Assembly (NCBI RefSeq): GCF_900566055.1
Contig: NZ_UPHQ01000052.1
Location: forward strand, 1-59,249
Direction: 5' to 3'
DNA: 59,249 nucleotides
Origin: Mycobacterium innocens
Lineage (GTDB): Bacteria > Actinomycetota > Actinomycetes > Mycobacteriales > Mycobacteriaceae
The notes below the pieces were generated by a model that did not search any database, was not told the origin of the DNA, and was given only the letters and a program-made list of their open reading frames with translations. Shown in pieces: positions 26,383 to 38,515 of this stretch (position 1 is the first letter of the stretch; each line of letters begins with the position of its first letter). The translations under genes were made by a program, and so were the position numbers.

Positions 26383-27030
26383 TTGGTAACAGTCTTCTTG
26401 GTCGACGACCACGAGGTGGTACGGCGCGGCCTGATCGACCTGCTCGACGCGGACCCTCAACTCGAGGTCGTCGGTGAGGCGGGTTCGGTTGGCGAAGCCA
26501 TGGCCAGAATTCCGGCGGCTAACCCCGATGTGGCGGTGCTCGACGTCCGGTTGCCCGACGGCAACGGCATCGAGCTGTGCCGAGATCTGTTGTCGCGCAT
26601 GCCGGAACTGCGCTGTCTGATCCTGACCTCGTACACCTCCGATGAGGCGATGTTGGATGCGATCCTGGCCGGTGCCAGTGGCTATGTCGTCAAGGACATC
26701 AAGGGAATGGAATTGGCCCGTGCGGTCAAAGAAGTGGGCGCGGGACGGTCGCTGCTCGACAATCGGGCAGCGGCGGCGTTGATGTCCAAACTGCGGGGTG
26801 GTGTCGAGAAGCCGGACCCGTTGTCCGGCCTGACCGATCAGGAGCGGACGCTGCTGGGGCTGTTGAGCGAGGGTCTTACCAACAAGCAGATCGCCGACCG
26901 GATGTTCTTGGCCGAAAAGACGGTGAAGAACTACGTATCCCGGCTGTTGGCCAAGCTGGGAATGGAGCGCCGAACGCAGGCCGCGGTATTCGCAACGCAG
27001 TTGCAGCGCTCGCGGCCGGGCGCTGGATGA
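26383..27030 (+). CDS. devR: Dormancy response regulator DevR (DosR)
   Basis: A 215-residue NarL-type response regulator: receiver domain with acidic pair D8/D9, phosphorylation site D54 in [11 protein letters not shown] and K104, then a LuxR-type helix-turn-helix ([29 protein letters not shown]). It is nearly identical to M. tuberculosis DosR and controls the hypoxia, NO and CO regulon. The start is the TTG at 26383, preceded by AGGAG and giving the family's M-x-V-F-L-V-D-D-H N-terminus; no ATG or GTG gives the right N-terminus. It is followed 9 bases later by devS. Confidence 0.96.
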   Translation: MVTVFLVDDHEVVRRGLIDLLDADPQLEVVGEAGSVGEAMARIPAANPDVAVLDVRLPDGNGIELCRDLLSRMPELRCLILTSYTSDEAMLDAILAGASGYVVKDIKGMELARAVKEVGAGRSLLDNRAAAALMSKLRGGVEKPDPLSGLTDQERTLLGLLSEGLTNKQIADRMFLAEKTVKNYVSRLLAKLGMERRTQAAVFATQLQRSRPGAG

Positions 27031-29751
<2,721 letters not shown>

Positions 29752-29849
29752 GGCTGCCTTTCCGGTTCAGACCAGCCGTCCCATCGCTGTCATGCATCAA
29801 GGATCGGGGCGGGGCAATTGATCGTGGCAGAGGACGAAGCCCTCGGCAA

Positions 29850-29869
29850 GCAGGGACCTTTGGCCCTGC
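29850..29869. promoter_or_regulatory. DosR-like box upstream of tgs1
   Basis: GCAGGGACCTTTGGCCCTGC is a near-palindrome with the GGGAC and CCC half-sites of the DosR consensus. It is 67 bases upstream of the tgs1 start and 99 bases upstream of the Rv3131-type gene. Confidence 0.78.
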
Positions 29870-29935
29870 TGCGATGCCCGGGCGCGAGGCATAGTGGTAC
29901 CGAGAGTTGCAGATAACTGGGAAAAGACGCTGATG

Positions 29936-31327
29936 ATGACTCACCTGACGACGCTGGATGCCGGGTTTCTCAAGGCCGAAGATGTTGATCCGCGAGTCAG
30001 TCTGGCCATCGGTGGCCTCGCGGTCATCGAAGGCCCAGCCCCTGACCAGGATGTGCTGGTGTCGCTGTTTGCCGAGCGCATTCGCGCCTGTCCGCGGTTC
30101 GGGCAACGGTTGCGGCTGCACCCGTTGGACCTGGGTGCTCCCGAATGGGTGGACGACCCGGACTTCGACATCGACCGGCACGTGCGGCGGGTTGCGGTGC
30201 CGCATCCGGGCGACGACCGCGAGCTGTACCGGCTGGTCGCCGACGTGATGGCCCGGCGTTTGGACCGCGACCGCCCGCTGTGGGAGTTCTGGGTCATCGA
30301 AGGTCTCACCGACGACAGGTGGGCAATGCTGACCAAGGTCCACCACTGCATGGCCGACGGAATCGCGGCTTCCCACATCCTGGCCGGATTGTGCGACCCC
30401 AGCGGTCATGTCGCTCGGGACAGTTTCGCGGACCAGACCCACGCCGCGCTGAAACCAGAGTTGGGCGCATCGAATCCACTGAGCCTGCTGAGCGGCCTAT
30501 GGACTGCCCCCGGCGCGATCACGTCAGGTATCGTCCGCATCGTCCGGGGCGCCGGCGAACTGTTCGCCGGTCTGTTGACCCCCGCCGAGTCGACGCTGAA
30601 CGGGCCGCTGAGCGACTTGCGTCGGTTCGCCGGGGCGCGGGTCTCGCTGGCCGATCTCGATTTGGTGTGTCAGACGTTCGGTGTCACCATCAACGACGTT
30701 GCCCTGGCGGCGATTACCGAGAGCTACCGCAACGTCCTGGTCTCGCGTGGGCAGCGGCCGCGGCCGGGTTCGTTGCGCACCTTGGTACCGGTTTCGGTCC
30801 GTTCTACGGACGCCTTCGGCGAGATCGGCAATCGCGTATCGGCGATGCTTCCGAATCTGCCTGTGGAGGAAGAGGATCCGGTGCAGCGGCTGCGAAGCGT
30901 GCATGAACGGTTGAGCCAGGCCAAGACCAGCGGTCAGCCGCAGGCCGGAAATGTGTTCATGTCGGTTGCGAATCGCCTTCCATTCGCGATGACGGCCCGG
31001 GCGGTCGGCCTGCTGATGCGGTTGCCCCAGCGTGGGATCGTGACGGTGGCGACGAATGTGCGCGGGCCGCGTCACCCGCTGAAGGTCTTGGGCAAAAGGG
31101 TGGTCGCGGTATTCCCGGTTCCGCCGCTGGCGATGCACCTGCGAACCGGTGTTGCGATGCTCAGCTACGCCGACGACCTATGCTTCGGCATTCTCACCGA
31201 CTATGGCGCGGTGGCCGACATCGATCAACTGGCGCGGGGAATCGAAGCCGCGGTAGCCCGGCTGGTGGCAATCAGCAAGCGGCGCAAGGCCCGTCGCAGC
31301 AAGGGGACGTTATCCCTGGTCGTGTGA
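29936..31327 (+). CDS. tgs1: Triacylglycerol synthase Tgs1 (WS/DGAT)
   Basis: A 463-residue wax ester synthase/diacylglycerol acyltransferase with the catalytic HHxxxDG (VHHCMADG) and the conserved TINDVALAAITESYR and LPQRGIVTVATNVRGP segments. It makes storage triacylglycerol from acyl-CoA and diacylglycerol during dormancy. Length and N-terminus (MTHLTTLDAGFLKAEDV) match Rv3130c; ATG codons occur at 29933 and 29936, and I use the second. A DosR box lies upstream. The enzyme is expected at the inner membrane and lipid droplets. Confidence 0.95.
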   Translation: MTHLTTLDAGFLKAEDVDPRVSLAIGGLAVIEGPAPDQDVLVSLFAERIRACPRFGQRLRLHPLDLGAPEWVDDPDFDIDRHVRRVAVPHPGDDRELYRLVADVMARRLDRDRPLWEFWVIEGLTDDRWAMLTKVHHCMADGIAASHILAGLCDPSGHVARDSFADQTHAALKPELGASNPLSLLSGLWTAPGAITSGIVRIVRGAGELFAGLLTPAESTLNGPLSDLRRFAGARVSLADLDLVCQTFGVTINDVALAAITESYRNVLVSRGQRPRPGSLRTLVPVSVRSTDAFGEIGNRVSAMLPNLPVEEEDPVQRLRSVHERLSQAKTSGQPQAGNVFMSVANRLPFAMTARAVGLLMRLPQRGIVTVATNVRGPRHPLKVLGKRVVAVFPVPPLAMHLRTGVAMLSYADDLCFGILTDYGAVADIDQLARGIEAAVARLVAISKRRKARRSKGTLSLVV

Positions 31328-31367
31328 CCGTATTTGTTCTGTGCGTTCGTCGACCGGTGACCGGTCG

Positions 31368-31796
31368 TCACGCAAACGTCTCGGTGCGGTCCGGCTCCGG
31401 TCCGAACAAGAAACGCCGGCCGGTGATTTCGGACGGGATAATCCGCACGTAGTGCAGCTTCAACGTCGCGACCCATGGCCGCAGTTGGGCCTGCTCGGCT
31501 TTCTGGACCTCTGCGTCGGTACGCAGAACCCGTGCATGGCCTTTGACGATGACACTCCAGCCTTCCACCGCATTGTGATCGTCGGCCTCGAATGCGACCG
31601 GGCTATTCGTCACGGCGAGAAACAATTTCGTGCCCTCGGCCGTTCGGAAGAGCACTGTGCGGTCCTGCACGACATAGTTGACCGGGAAGATCTCGGGCTC
31701 GCCGGCGATGCTTGTCACCAGTCGGCCGAGCGCGGCGCTGCTCAGGAGTTTCCAGCTCTCGTCGTCTGATAGGAAGGTAACTGGCTCGTCGGGCAT
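31368..31796 (-). CDS. Pyridoxamine-5'-phosphate-oxidase-like flavin-binding protein (Rv3129-like)
   Basis: A 142-residue split-barrel protein. LLSSAALGRLVTSIAGEPEIFPVNYVV and LFRTAEGTKL are typical of the PNPOx-like/F420-binding superfamily. The small single domain suggests FMN or F420 binding and perhaps reduction of a small substrate. The ATG at MPDEPVTF is chosen because it lies 4 bases after the upstream nitroreductase stop, so the pair is probably one transcript. Location among DosR-regulon genes fits Rv3129. Confidence 0.82.
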   Translation of the reverse strand: MPDEPVTFLSDDESWKLLSSAALGRLVTSIAGEPEIFPVNYVVQDRTVLFRTAEGTKLFLAVTNSPVAFEADDHNAVEGWSVIVKGHARVLRTDAEVQKAEQAQLRPWVATLKLHYVRIIPSEITGRRFLFGPEPDRTETFA

Positions 31797-31800
31797 CGGC

Positions 31801-32817
31801 TCAACCTTTCTCGGGCTTTTCGCGAATTTCAAGGACGGTGTTCAGCGGCCGCCGCGGTGTGGGCGGGGGAGCGTCGTCGATCGGCGGCGTGATCCCCACG
31901 CGTACCAGGACTTGCGGCTCGCCGGGGTGGCCGATCAGGCCGCGGACGATGTTACGGCTTTCGCTCGATTCGATGAGATGGGACAGCGTGCAGGTCGCCA
32001 TACCGGCCATGGTGCATTCGAGCAGGACGGTCGACAACGCTTCGCCGCACCGCAATACGTCCAGCTGGGTGTCGTCAGGTGTGGACAGCACCAGGATTTT
32101 CGACCAGTCGGCCGTGATCTGCGGGCGGCGCTGCTGGTGGCCCCGCACCGGGAAATCCCTGCCGACGTCGACTCGGAGGCGTTCGGTATCGGATGCCAGT
32201 GAGCTCGGTGGTACACCCTCTGCCAATGCGAATGGCGAAGTCCACCAGTCGAGTTCGGCATGATAAGACGGATCGTCACGGCGCAGGGCTTCGCTGTACT
32301 GTGACGCCTGCACCAGTAGTGGTCGTTGCTCGTCGGCGAGGACATCCAGCATCGCGGCGTCGTCGTCAATGGCGGCGCGCAGTGCAGGCTCGAAAAGGTC
32401 CCAGTAACTGGGGCGGTCCAACGGAAGCCGATCGGTTCGGCGGTGCAGAATCGCCTCGGCCCGCTGTCGCTGGGCCGCGGTGACGTGATCGGTGGGGCGA
32501 AATTCGACTGTGGCCAGGTGGTCGGGGCGGCTCGGGGTGGGGAAGCGAGTGATGCTCGGCTGCCACTGCACGGCCGTCATCGCGACGCGCAGGTGATCGA
32601 GTGCCGCGCCGCAGCTGAGGAGTGCTTCACGGCCGGAATGATCTGTGGCCCGTACGATTCGATGGCGATCGACGAACAGGTGGGCGGTGTAGACGTGGGC
32701 ATTGTGCTCTACGACCCACCGCCACGGTTGACTGTTGTGCACCGACGGGGCGCGGCAGGCCAGTAGCACTGCGTTCGCGAGCACCTCGATGTCCACACCG
32801 TTGACGTTACGGGCCAT
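31801..32817 (-). CDS. Nitroreductase-fold protein (Rv3127 homologue)
   Basis: A 338-residue paralogue of the nitroreductase at 28753-29751, sharing CRAPSVHNSQPWRW at the N-terminus and the PQVLVRVGI C-terminal motif. It probably belongs to the Acg-type flavin-binding group of the DosR regulon, corresponding to Rv3127. I see no convincing DosR box in the roughly 170 bases upstream before the gene remnants, so expression may differ from M. tuberculosis. Confidence 0.88.
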   Translation of the reverse strand: MARNVNGVDIEVLANAVLLACRAPSVHNSQPWRWVVEHNAHVYTAHLFVDRHRIVRATDHSGREALLSCGAALDHLRVAMTAVQWQPSITRFPTPSRPDHLATVEFRPTDHVTAAQRQRAEAILHRRTDRLPLDRPSYWDLFEPALRAAIDDDAAMLDVLADEQRPLLVQASQYSEALRRDDPSYHAELDWWTSPFALAEGVPPSSLASDTERLRVDVGRDFPVRGHQQRRPQITADWSKILVLSTPDDTQLDVLRCGEALSTVLLECTMAGMATCTLSHLIESSESRNIVRGLIGHPGEPQVLVRVGITPPIDDAPPPTPRRPLNTVLEIREKPEKG

Positions 32818-32990
32818 TGTCCGTGGTTGATAGGGTCATTCGTCATTTCGGCAAATGTCTAGTGTCACTGTGGTTTCACGGTAATCGGCGGGCCGTTTGT
32901 TGAGGGTGGTATCGGGCGGGTCGCAGGTTGCGGGTGTCCAGCGGGATTCACGGCTCGAGAGACGCGCAGAATCCGTCGCTGACCGAGCAG

Positions 32991-33300
32991 TCAAGGCAGG
33001 CTTGCGGATTCGTCGATGCCGATGGGCTCGTGCAGGCGCGCCAACGGCGCGGGCGCCCACCAATTCCACTGGCCCATGAGGTACATGAACGCCGGGAACC
33101 AGGATCATCCGCACCACGGCGGCGTCGACCAGCACCGCTATCGTGAGCCCGAGACCGAACATCCGCATGAACGAGACGTCGGCAGAAGTCAGTGCCGCAA
33201 AGCTGATCGCCATGATCAACGCTGCGGCGGTGATCATGCGGCCGGTGTGGGCGAGGCCGCGGGAGACGCTTTCGTCATTGGCGGCTTGTCGTGGGGCCGG
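32991..33300 (-). pseudogene. 3' remnant of an MmpL transporter gene
   Basis: The last about 100 codons of an RND-type MmpL are visible: NDESVSRGLAHTGRMITAAALIMAISF and MFGLGLTIAVLVDAAVVRMILVP, including the conserved final helices. The frame then shifts near 33095, and the continuation FMYLMGQWNWWAPAPLARLHEPIGIDE is in the next frame up to a TGA at 32991. The 5' nine-tenths are missing. Confidence 0.85.
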
Positions 33301-33305
33301 GGCCA

Positions 33306-33667
33306 TCATCTCCGCGACGGGCGGTCACGGTGCGGATTCGGTGATCGACGCCGTCGGCACGGACACATCGATGACTGACGCGATCAACGCGGTCCGGCCC
33401 GGTGGCACCGTCTCGGTAGTCGGATTGCATGATCTGCAGCCGTTGCCGCTGCCCGCGCTGCCCTGCCTGTTACGCAGCATCACGCCGCGAATGACCACCG
33501 CGCCGGTGCAGCGAACCTGGCCGGAATTGATTCCATTGCTTGCATCCGGTCCGCTCGACGTCGACGGCATCTTCACTGCCAGAATGCCATTGGACGAAGC
33601 GGTCAAGGGCTACGCGATTGCCGGGTCCCGGTCCGGTGAGCAGGTGAAGGTTTTGCTCACGCCGTGA
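33306..33667 (+). pseudogene. 3' remnant of a zinc-type alcohol dehydrogenase gene
   Basis: Codons from ATGGHGADSVIDAVGTD to GEQVKVLLTP encode the C-terminal part of a medium-chain alcohol dehydrogenase: the Rossmann tail (GGTVSVVGLH) and MPLDEAVKGYAIAGSR. The N-terminal catalytic domain with zinc ligands is absent, and upstream sequence is the oppositely oriented MmpL remnant. The open frame that includes this part starts in non-homologous DNA. Confidence 0.82.
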
Positions 33668-33829
33668 CGGTGATGCGCGCGGTAGCGGTGACAGCCGGTA
33701 GGACGCCCAGACAAGACAAATCAACCCAAGGACACGCCAACGGACCGTCAGTCAGTGCGAGGGTCAGCACCGGCAGCGGGAGGGCCCCATCGGTTCATCA
33801 CCATCAATGGCGGTGGCCCACGATAGCAG

Positions 33830-33845
33830 TCGAACATGCTTTCGA
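33830..33845. promoter_or_regulatory. LexA-like SOS box over start codon of HNH gene
   Basis: TCGAACATGCTTTCGA matches the mycobacterial LexA palindrome TCGAAC-N4-GTTCGA at all but one base. It contains the ATG itself. SOS boxes at 13E12-type genes are known in M. tuberculosis. Confidence 0.72.
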
Positions 33846-35206
33846 CTAGTCGAGAAGAGGTCGTCGCGGCCTTCGATGCGCTTAAGGCGACAATGGCACG
33901 GCTGCTTGAGCTCTCCTTCGACGCGTTGACCACTCCCGAACGGCTGGCGTTGCTGGAGCACTGTGAGATGACGCGGCGTCAGCTGCCCAGCATCGAACAC
34001 TCGCTGATCAATCAGATTGCCGAGCAGTCCACCGAGGAGGAATTGGGCGGTAGGCTGCCGGCCGCGTTGGCCAGCCGGCTGCGGATCACCCGCGCTGAGG
34101 CCGGCCGGCGGGTGGGCGAGGCCGCCGAGTTGGGGCAGCGTCTGGCCTTGACCGGCGAGCCGTTGGCGCCGCAGCTGACCGCCACCGCTGGCGCACAGCG
34201 CGCCGGGCATATCGGCGAGGGGCATGTTCGGGTGATCCGCGACTTTTTCCGCCACCTGCCTGTCGATGTGGACATCGAGACGCGGGAGAAGGCCGAAGCG
34301 CATCTGGCCCGGTTGGCCGCCCAGTACCGGCCCGACCAACTGGCTAAACTCGCGCAGCGGCTGATGGACTGCCTTAACCCCGACGGCACCTATTCCGATG
34401 ACGACCGGGCGCGGCGGCGCGGCCTGATCCTGGGCACGCAGGGTCTTGATGGGATGTCGCGACTCAGTGGCTGGCTGACGCCGGAAACCCGCGCCAGCGT
34501 CGAGGCGGTTCTGGCCAAACTAGGCGCCCCGGGCATGTGCAACCCGGCCGACGAGAGCCCGGTAGTCGACGGCCCGGCTCCCGAAGCGGCCGCCCAGCGT
34601 GATACCCGCTCGGAAGGCCAACGCAATCACGACGCCCTCAACGCCGCGTTGCGCGGGTTATTGGCCAGCGGAAAGTTGGTGCAGCACAACGGGTTACCGG
34701 CCAGCATCATCGTGTCCACTACGCTCAAAGACCTCGAATCGGCGTCCGGAAGAGGACTCACCGGCGGCGGCACCCTGCTGCCCATGTCGGATGTGATCCG
34801 CCTGGCCCGCCACGCGAGTCATTATCTGGCGATCTTCGACCACGGGAAACCGCTGGCGCTGTATCACAGCAAGCGGCTGGCCTCGCCCGGGCAGCGAATT
34901 GTCTTGTACGCCAAAGAACGTGGCTGCTCAGCGCCGGGCTGCGATGTGCCGGGGTATCGCTGCGAGGTCCATCATGTGCGGGAGTGGGCCACCTCCCGTC
35001 GCACCGATATCGACCAACTCACCCTGGCCTGCGGAGCCGACCACAAACTCCTCGACACCGGCTGGACCACCCGCAAGAACGCCAGGGGAGACACCGAATG
35101 GATCCCACCGCCCCACCTAGACCACGGCCAACCCCGCACCAACACGTTCCACCACGCGGAAAAACTCCTCCGCGACGCAGACGATGACGACGACGAAGGG
35201 GGTTGA
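33836..35206 (+). CDS. 13E12-family protein: DUF222 plus HNH endonuclease domain
   Basis: A 456-residue protein of the mycobacterial 13E12 repeat family. A long helical DUF222 part (about residues 30-330) precedes a C-terminal HNH nuclease motif ([21 protein letters not shown] ... NLTLAC-type segment, DHKLLDTG). The tail is acidic. Members occur in many copies in mycobacteria and are thought to be mobile or SOS-linked nucleases. The SOS box spanning the start codon supports DNA-damage induction. The gene sits between a remnant-rich segment and the conserved agpS region, consistent with an insertion. Confidence 0.88.
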   Translation: MLSTSREEVVAAFDALKATMARLLELSFDALTTPERLALLEHCEMTRRQLPSIEHSLINQIAEQSTEEELGGRLPAALASRLRITRAEAGRRVGEAAELGQRLALTGEPLAPQLTATAGAQRAGHIGEGHVRVIRDFFRHLPVDVDIETREKAEAHLARLAAQYRPDQLAKLAQRLMDCLNPDGTYSDDDRARRRGLILGTQGLDGMSRLSGWLTPETRASVEAVLAKLGAPGMCNPADESPVVDGPAPEAAAQRDTRSEGQRNHDALNAALRGLLASGKLVQHNGLPASIIVSTTLKDLESASGRGLTGGGTLLPMSDVIRLARHASHYLAIFDHGKPLALYHSKRLASPGQRIVLYAKERGCSAPGCDVPGYRCEVHHVREWATSRRTDIDQLTLACGADHKLLDTGWTTRKNARGDTEWIPPPHLDHGQPRTNTFHHAEKLLRDADDDDDEGG

Positions 35207-35235
35207 CCGGGCCGGTGTCATGGCATGCTGAACGC

Positions 35236-35439
35236 ATGGCAGGCAAGGAAATCGATCGGGTCCGGGCGACAAGCGCGCTCGCAGTGATCAAACAGCACCC
35301 CGGAATGGTGCTGTTCGCGTTGTCACCGGTGCTGGCATTGCTGGCCGTCATCTGGTGGCTGGCGGGCGCCGGCTGGGCCATCGCTGCGACGCTGGTGCTG
35401 CTGGTGGTGGGCGGAGCCGTCGTCGTCGTCAAACGCTGA
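35236..35439 (+). CDS. Small two-helix membrane protein
   Basis: A 67-residue protein whose C-terminal two-thirds is hydrophobic (GMVLFALSPVLALLAVIWWLAGAGWAIAATLVLLVVGGAVVVV), enough for two membrane helices, ending in a Lys-Arg. The N-terminus is charged. No family was recognised. The ATG at 35236 is preferred to a start 33 bases upstream. It ends 9 bases before agpS and is probably cotranscribed with it. Confidence 0.65.
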   Translation: MAGKEIDRVRATSALAVIKQHPGMVLFALSPVLALLAVIWWLAGAGWAIAATLVLLVVGGAVVVVKR

Positions 35440-35448
35440 CCACAGAGC

Positions 35449-37032
35449 ATGCGTTCGTGGTGGGGTTGGGGTGACGTCGAGGATGCGCTGTCGGAGCGGG
35501 AGACGCAGGCACTGGTGTCGCGCGTCGCAGCGCTGCTGCCCGGCCATGACCTGACCGACCACCAACCCCCGGATCCGACGGCGCTCGGGTTGGCGCCCCC
35601 GCGGATCACCCCACCGACGTCGCTGGCCGGGCTGTGCTCGACCGATCCACTCGATCGCGCCGGGCATGCCCGCGGCAAGGCGTTTCGCGACGTCGCGCGC
35701 AACCTGCAGGGCCGCCTCGACCATGTCCCGGACCTGATCGTGCGGCCGCGCGGCGAGCAGGACGTGGTCGACGTGCTGGATTGGGGTACGCGCGAGCACG
35801 TCGCCGTCATCCCGTACGGGGGCGGCAGCTCGGTGGTCGGTGGAGTGGAGCCGCGCTTCGACGTGCCGGCGGTCACGGTCGACATCGGCGCGCTGGACGC
35901 AGTTCTCGACATCGACCGGGTCGGCCGGGCCGCGCGCATCCAGGCGGGCGCGCTCGGGCCGATGATCGAAAACCAGCTTCGCCCACACGATCTCACGCTG
36001 CGCCACTTCCCGCAGTCCTTCGGCTTCTCGAGCCTCGGCGGCTGGTTGGCCACCCGTTCCGGCGGACATTTCGCCACCCTGTACACCCACATCGACGACT
36101 TGACCGAGTCGATGCGTGTTGTCACCCCGGCCGGAATCAGCGAGTCGCGGCGGCTGCCCGGGTCCGGCGCCGGACCTTCCCCGGACCGGCTGTTCCTCGG
36201 GTCGGAGGGCATCCTCGGCATCATCACCGAGGCGTGGATGCGGTTGCAGGACCGACCGCGCTGGCAGCTCACCGCGTCGGTCGCCTTCGACAACTGGACC
36301 GCCGCGGTGACGGCAACCCGGACGATCGCACAATCCGGCCTCTACCCGGCGAACTGCCGGCTACTGGACCCGGCCGAGGCGTTTCTCAATGCCGGCACCC
36401 CCGTCGGCGGCGGGCTGCTGGTGCTGGCTTTCGAATCGGCGGACCACCCGATTGACGCGTGGCTCGACCGGGCCGTGGAGATAGCCGCCGACCACGGCGG
36501 CCGGGTAACCGCGCGGCGCGCCCGCGAAACAGCAACCAGCACAACAGAAAACGATGCCTCCAACAACTGGCGCTCGGCGTTCCTGCGGATGCCCTATCAG
36601 CGAGACGCCCTGGCCCGCCGCGGCGTCATCGCCGAAACCTTCGAAACCGCTTGCATCTGGGCCGGATTCGACACCCTGCACGCCGCGGTGACCGATGCCG
36701 CCCGGACCGCGATCGCACACGTCTGCGGTACCGGCCTGGTGACCTGCCGATTCACCCATGTCTACCCCGACGGCCCGGCCCCGTACTACGGCATCTACGC
36801 GGGCGGACGCTGGGGTTCGCTCGACGCGCAGTGGGACGACATCAAAGCCGCCGTGTCCGAGGCGATCAGCACGGCCGGCGGCACCATCACCCACCACCAC
36901 GGCGTGGGCCGCGACCACCGTCCGTGGTACGACCGGCAGCGCCCCGACCCGTTCGCGGCGGCCCTGCGCGCGGCGAAGTCCGCGCTCGACCCGGCCGGCA
37001 TCCTCAACCCGGGTGTGCTTGTGGACCCCTGA
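35449..37032 (+). CDS. agpS: FAD-linked oxidase, AgpS-like
   Basis: A 527-residue flavoprotein of the PCMH/vanillyl-alcohol-oxidase type. The FAD-binding loop IPYGGGSSVVGGVEP, the SSLGGWLATRSGGHFAT segment, GSEGILGIITEAWMRL and a C-terminal HHHGVGRDHRPWY agree with alkyl-dihydroxyacetone-phosphate synthases. Length and synteny match M. tuberculosis agpS (Rv3107c). The ether-lipid reaction is the family assignment; the physiological substrate in mycobacteria is unproven. It converges directly on fprA with no gap. Confidence 0.92.
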   Translation: MRSWWGWGDVEDALSERETQALVSRVAALLPGHDLTDHQPPDPTALGLAPPRITPPTSLAGLCSTDPLDRAGHARGKAFRDVARNLQGRLDHVPDLIVRPRGEQDVVDVLDWGTREHVAVIPYGGGSSVVGGVEPRFDVPAVTVDIGALDAVLDIDRVGRAARIQAGALGPMIENQLRPHDLTLRHFPQSFGFSSLGGWLATRSGGHFATLYTHIDDLTESMRVVTPAGISESRRLPGSGAGPSPDRLFLGSEGILGIITEAWMRLQDRPRWQLTASVAFDNWTAAVTATRTIAQSGLYPANCRLLDPAEAFLNAGTPVGGGLLVLAFESADHPIDAWLDRAVEIAADHGGRVTARRARETATSTTENDASNNWRSAFLRMPYQRDALARRGVIAETFETACIWAGFDTLHAAVTDAARTAIAHVCGTGLVTCRFTHVYPDGPAPYYGIYAGGRWGSLDAQWDDIKAAVSEAISTAGGTITHHHGVGRDHRPWYDRQRPDPFAAALRAAKSALDPAGILNPGVLVDP

Positions 37033-38406
37033 TCAGCCGTGCCCCACCCGCAGCAACTGGGCGACGTTGGGCAGCTTGACGCGGGGACGCCCGTGCGGCT
37101 CCCCGGCCGCCCGTTCGAAGTGATCGATGATTTTCCACTGCGCCGTCGTGACCAGCCGAGGTTGCCGGGATGCCAGCCAGGCGGCCAGCTGCTCGCCATG
37201 GTCGGGTGGGAATTCCGTGAGCGCTTCGGTAGCCGCCAAGTCGGCGATCAGGGTGTCGACGGTGTCTTGGGAGTCCTTCTTGTTGGTGCCGATCACACCG
37301 GTCGGGCCGCGTTTGATCCACCCCACCACATATTCGTTGCGGCTGCCTTCCACCCGGCCAGCGGTGTTGGGAATGGTCCCGCGTTTCTCGTCGAAAGGCA
37401 GTCCGGGTGTCGGCACTCCGCGGTAGCCGACGGAACGCACCACCAGCTGCACCGGCAACTCCTCGCGCTCGCCGGTGTCCCTGGCCGAAACCCACCCGCT
37501 CTCGTCGGCGACCAGTTCGTTGCGGCCGAGTACGATCTGCTCCACCTTGCCGTCGCCTCTGATCTCGATCGGGGAAGTCATGAACCGGAACACAATCTTG
37601 CGGTGGCCGGGACGCGGTGGGCGCCGGGCGTAATCGCGCAGCACCTTGATGTTCTGCTTGGCGGTCTTGCCGGCCGCCGCCGCGTCCTCGTCGCTGATGC
37701 CCTCCAGCTGGGCCGGGTCGACCACCACGTCGACCCCCTCCAGCTCACCCAGTTCCCGCAACTCCAGCGTGGTGAACGCCGCCTGCAGCGGACCGCGCCG
37801 GCCGACGAGCACCACTTCCCGGACGCCGCAGGGGCGCAGCGACTCCAGCGCGTGATCGGCGATATCGGTGCACGCCAGCACCTCGGGGTCGGTGACCAGG
37901 ATGCGCGCGACGTCGATTGCGACGTTGCCGTTGCCGACCACCACAGCCCGGGCACCCGACAGATCCGGTGCGGCATGTTCGAAGTTGGGATGTGCGTTGT
38001 ACCAGCCCACGAAATCGACGGCGGCGATGCTGCCCGGCAAATCCTCCCCGGGAATGTTCAGCGGCTTGTCGGACTGTGCCCCGACGGCATAGACCACCGC
38101 GTCGTAGCGCTCGGCGAGTTCGGCGGGGGAGACGTGTTCGCCCACCACTATGTTGCCGAAGAAGCGGAAGCGGGGGTCTTCGGCCGTCTTCTCGAAGGTT
38201 TTGCTGATCGACTTGATCTTGGGATGGTCAGGGGCGACACCGGAGCGAACAAGTCCCCAGGGCGTCGGCAACATCTCCAGCATGTCGACGGCAACGTCGA
38301 TGTGGTCGGAGCCGTCGGCGGCCTTCAGCAGCGATGCCGCGGCGAAGAACCCCGACGGCCCGGAGCCGACGATGGCGACGTGGTAGGGACGGTGGTGTGG
38401 CCGCAT
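37033..38406 (-). CDS. fprA: NADPH-ferredoxin reductase FprA
   Basis: A 457-residue adrenodoxin-reductase-type flavoenzyme. The FAD motif VAIVGSGPSGFFAA is at residues about 10-23, followed by the NADPH motif VVVGNGNVAIDVARIL and the C-terminal VGWIKRGPTGVIGTNKKDS. It passes electrons from NADPH to ferredoxins that serve P450s and other enzymes. Length and neighbours match Rv3106. It is divergent from prfB across 109 bases. Confidence 0.96.
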   Translation of the reverse strand: MRPHHRPYHVAIVGSGPSGFFAAASLLKAADGSDHIDVAVDMLEMLPTPWGLVRSGVAPDHPKIKSISKTFEKTAEDPRFRFFGNIVVGEHVSPAELAERYDAVVYAVGAQSDKPLNIPGEDLPGSIAAVDFVGWYNAHPNFEHAAPDLSGARAVVVGNGNVAIDVARILVTDPEVLACTDIADHALESLRPCGVREVVLVGRRGPLQAAFTTLELRELGELEGVDVVVDPAQLEGISDEDAAAAGKTAKQNIKVLRDYARRPPRPGHRKIVFRFMTSPIEIRGDGKVEQIVLGRNELVADESGWVSARDTGEREELPVQLVVRSVGYRGVPTPGLPFDEKRGTIPNTAGRVEGSRNEYVVGWIKRGPTGVIGTNKKDSQDTVDTLIADLAATEALTEFPPDHGEQLAAWLASRQPRLVTTAQWKIIDHFERAAGEPHGRPRVKLPNVAQLLRVGHG

Positions 38407-38515
38407 GCTCGAGCTTTCTGTTCGTGCCCGGAATGGGATGTGCCGCAGTCGCGCGATGCACTGGTCCCATGATGCTAGACGCTGACCACGGTAACTCCCG
38501 GTAACGTGGTCGGCT

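Noticed and set aside
29771..29796. Second DosR box in the tgs1/Rv3131 region (around CAGACCAGCCGTCCC)
   Set aside because: Only about half of the consensus positions match; the left GGGAC half-site is poor.
32836..33309. Intact small membrane protein gene
   Set aside because: Its hydrophobic part is the MmpL C-terminus; the true continuation is in another frame, so it is a remnant.
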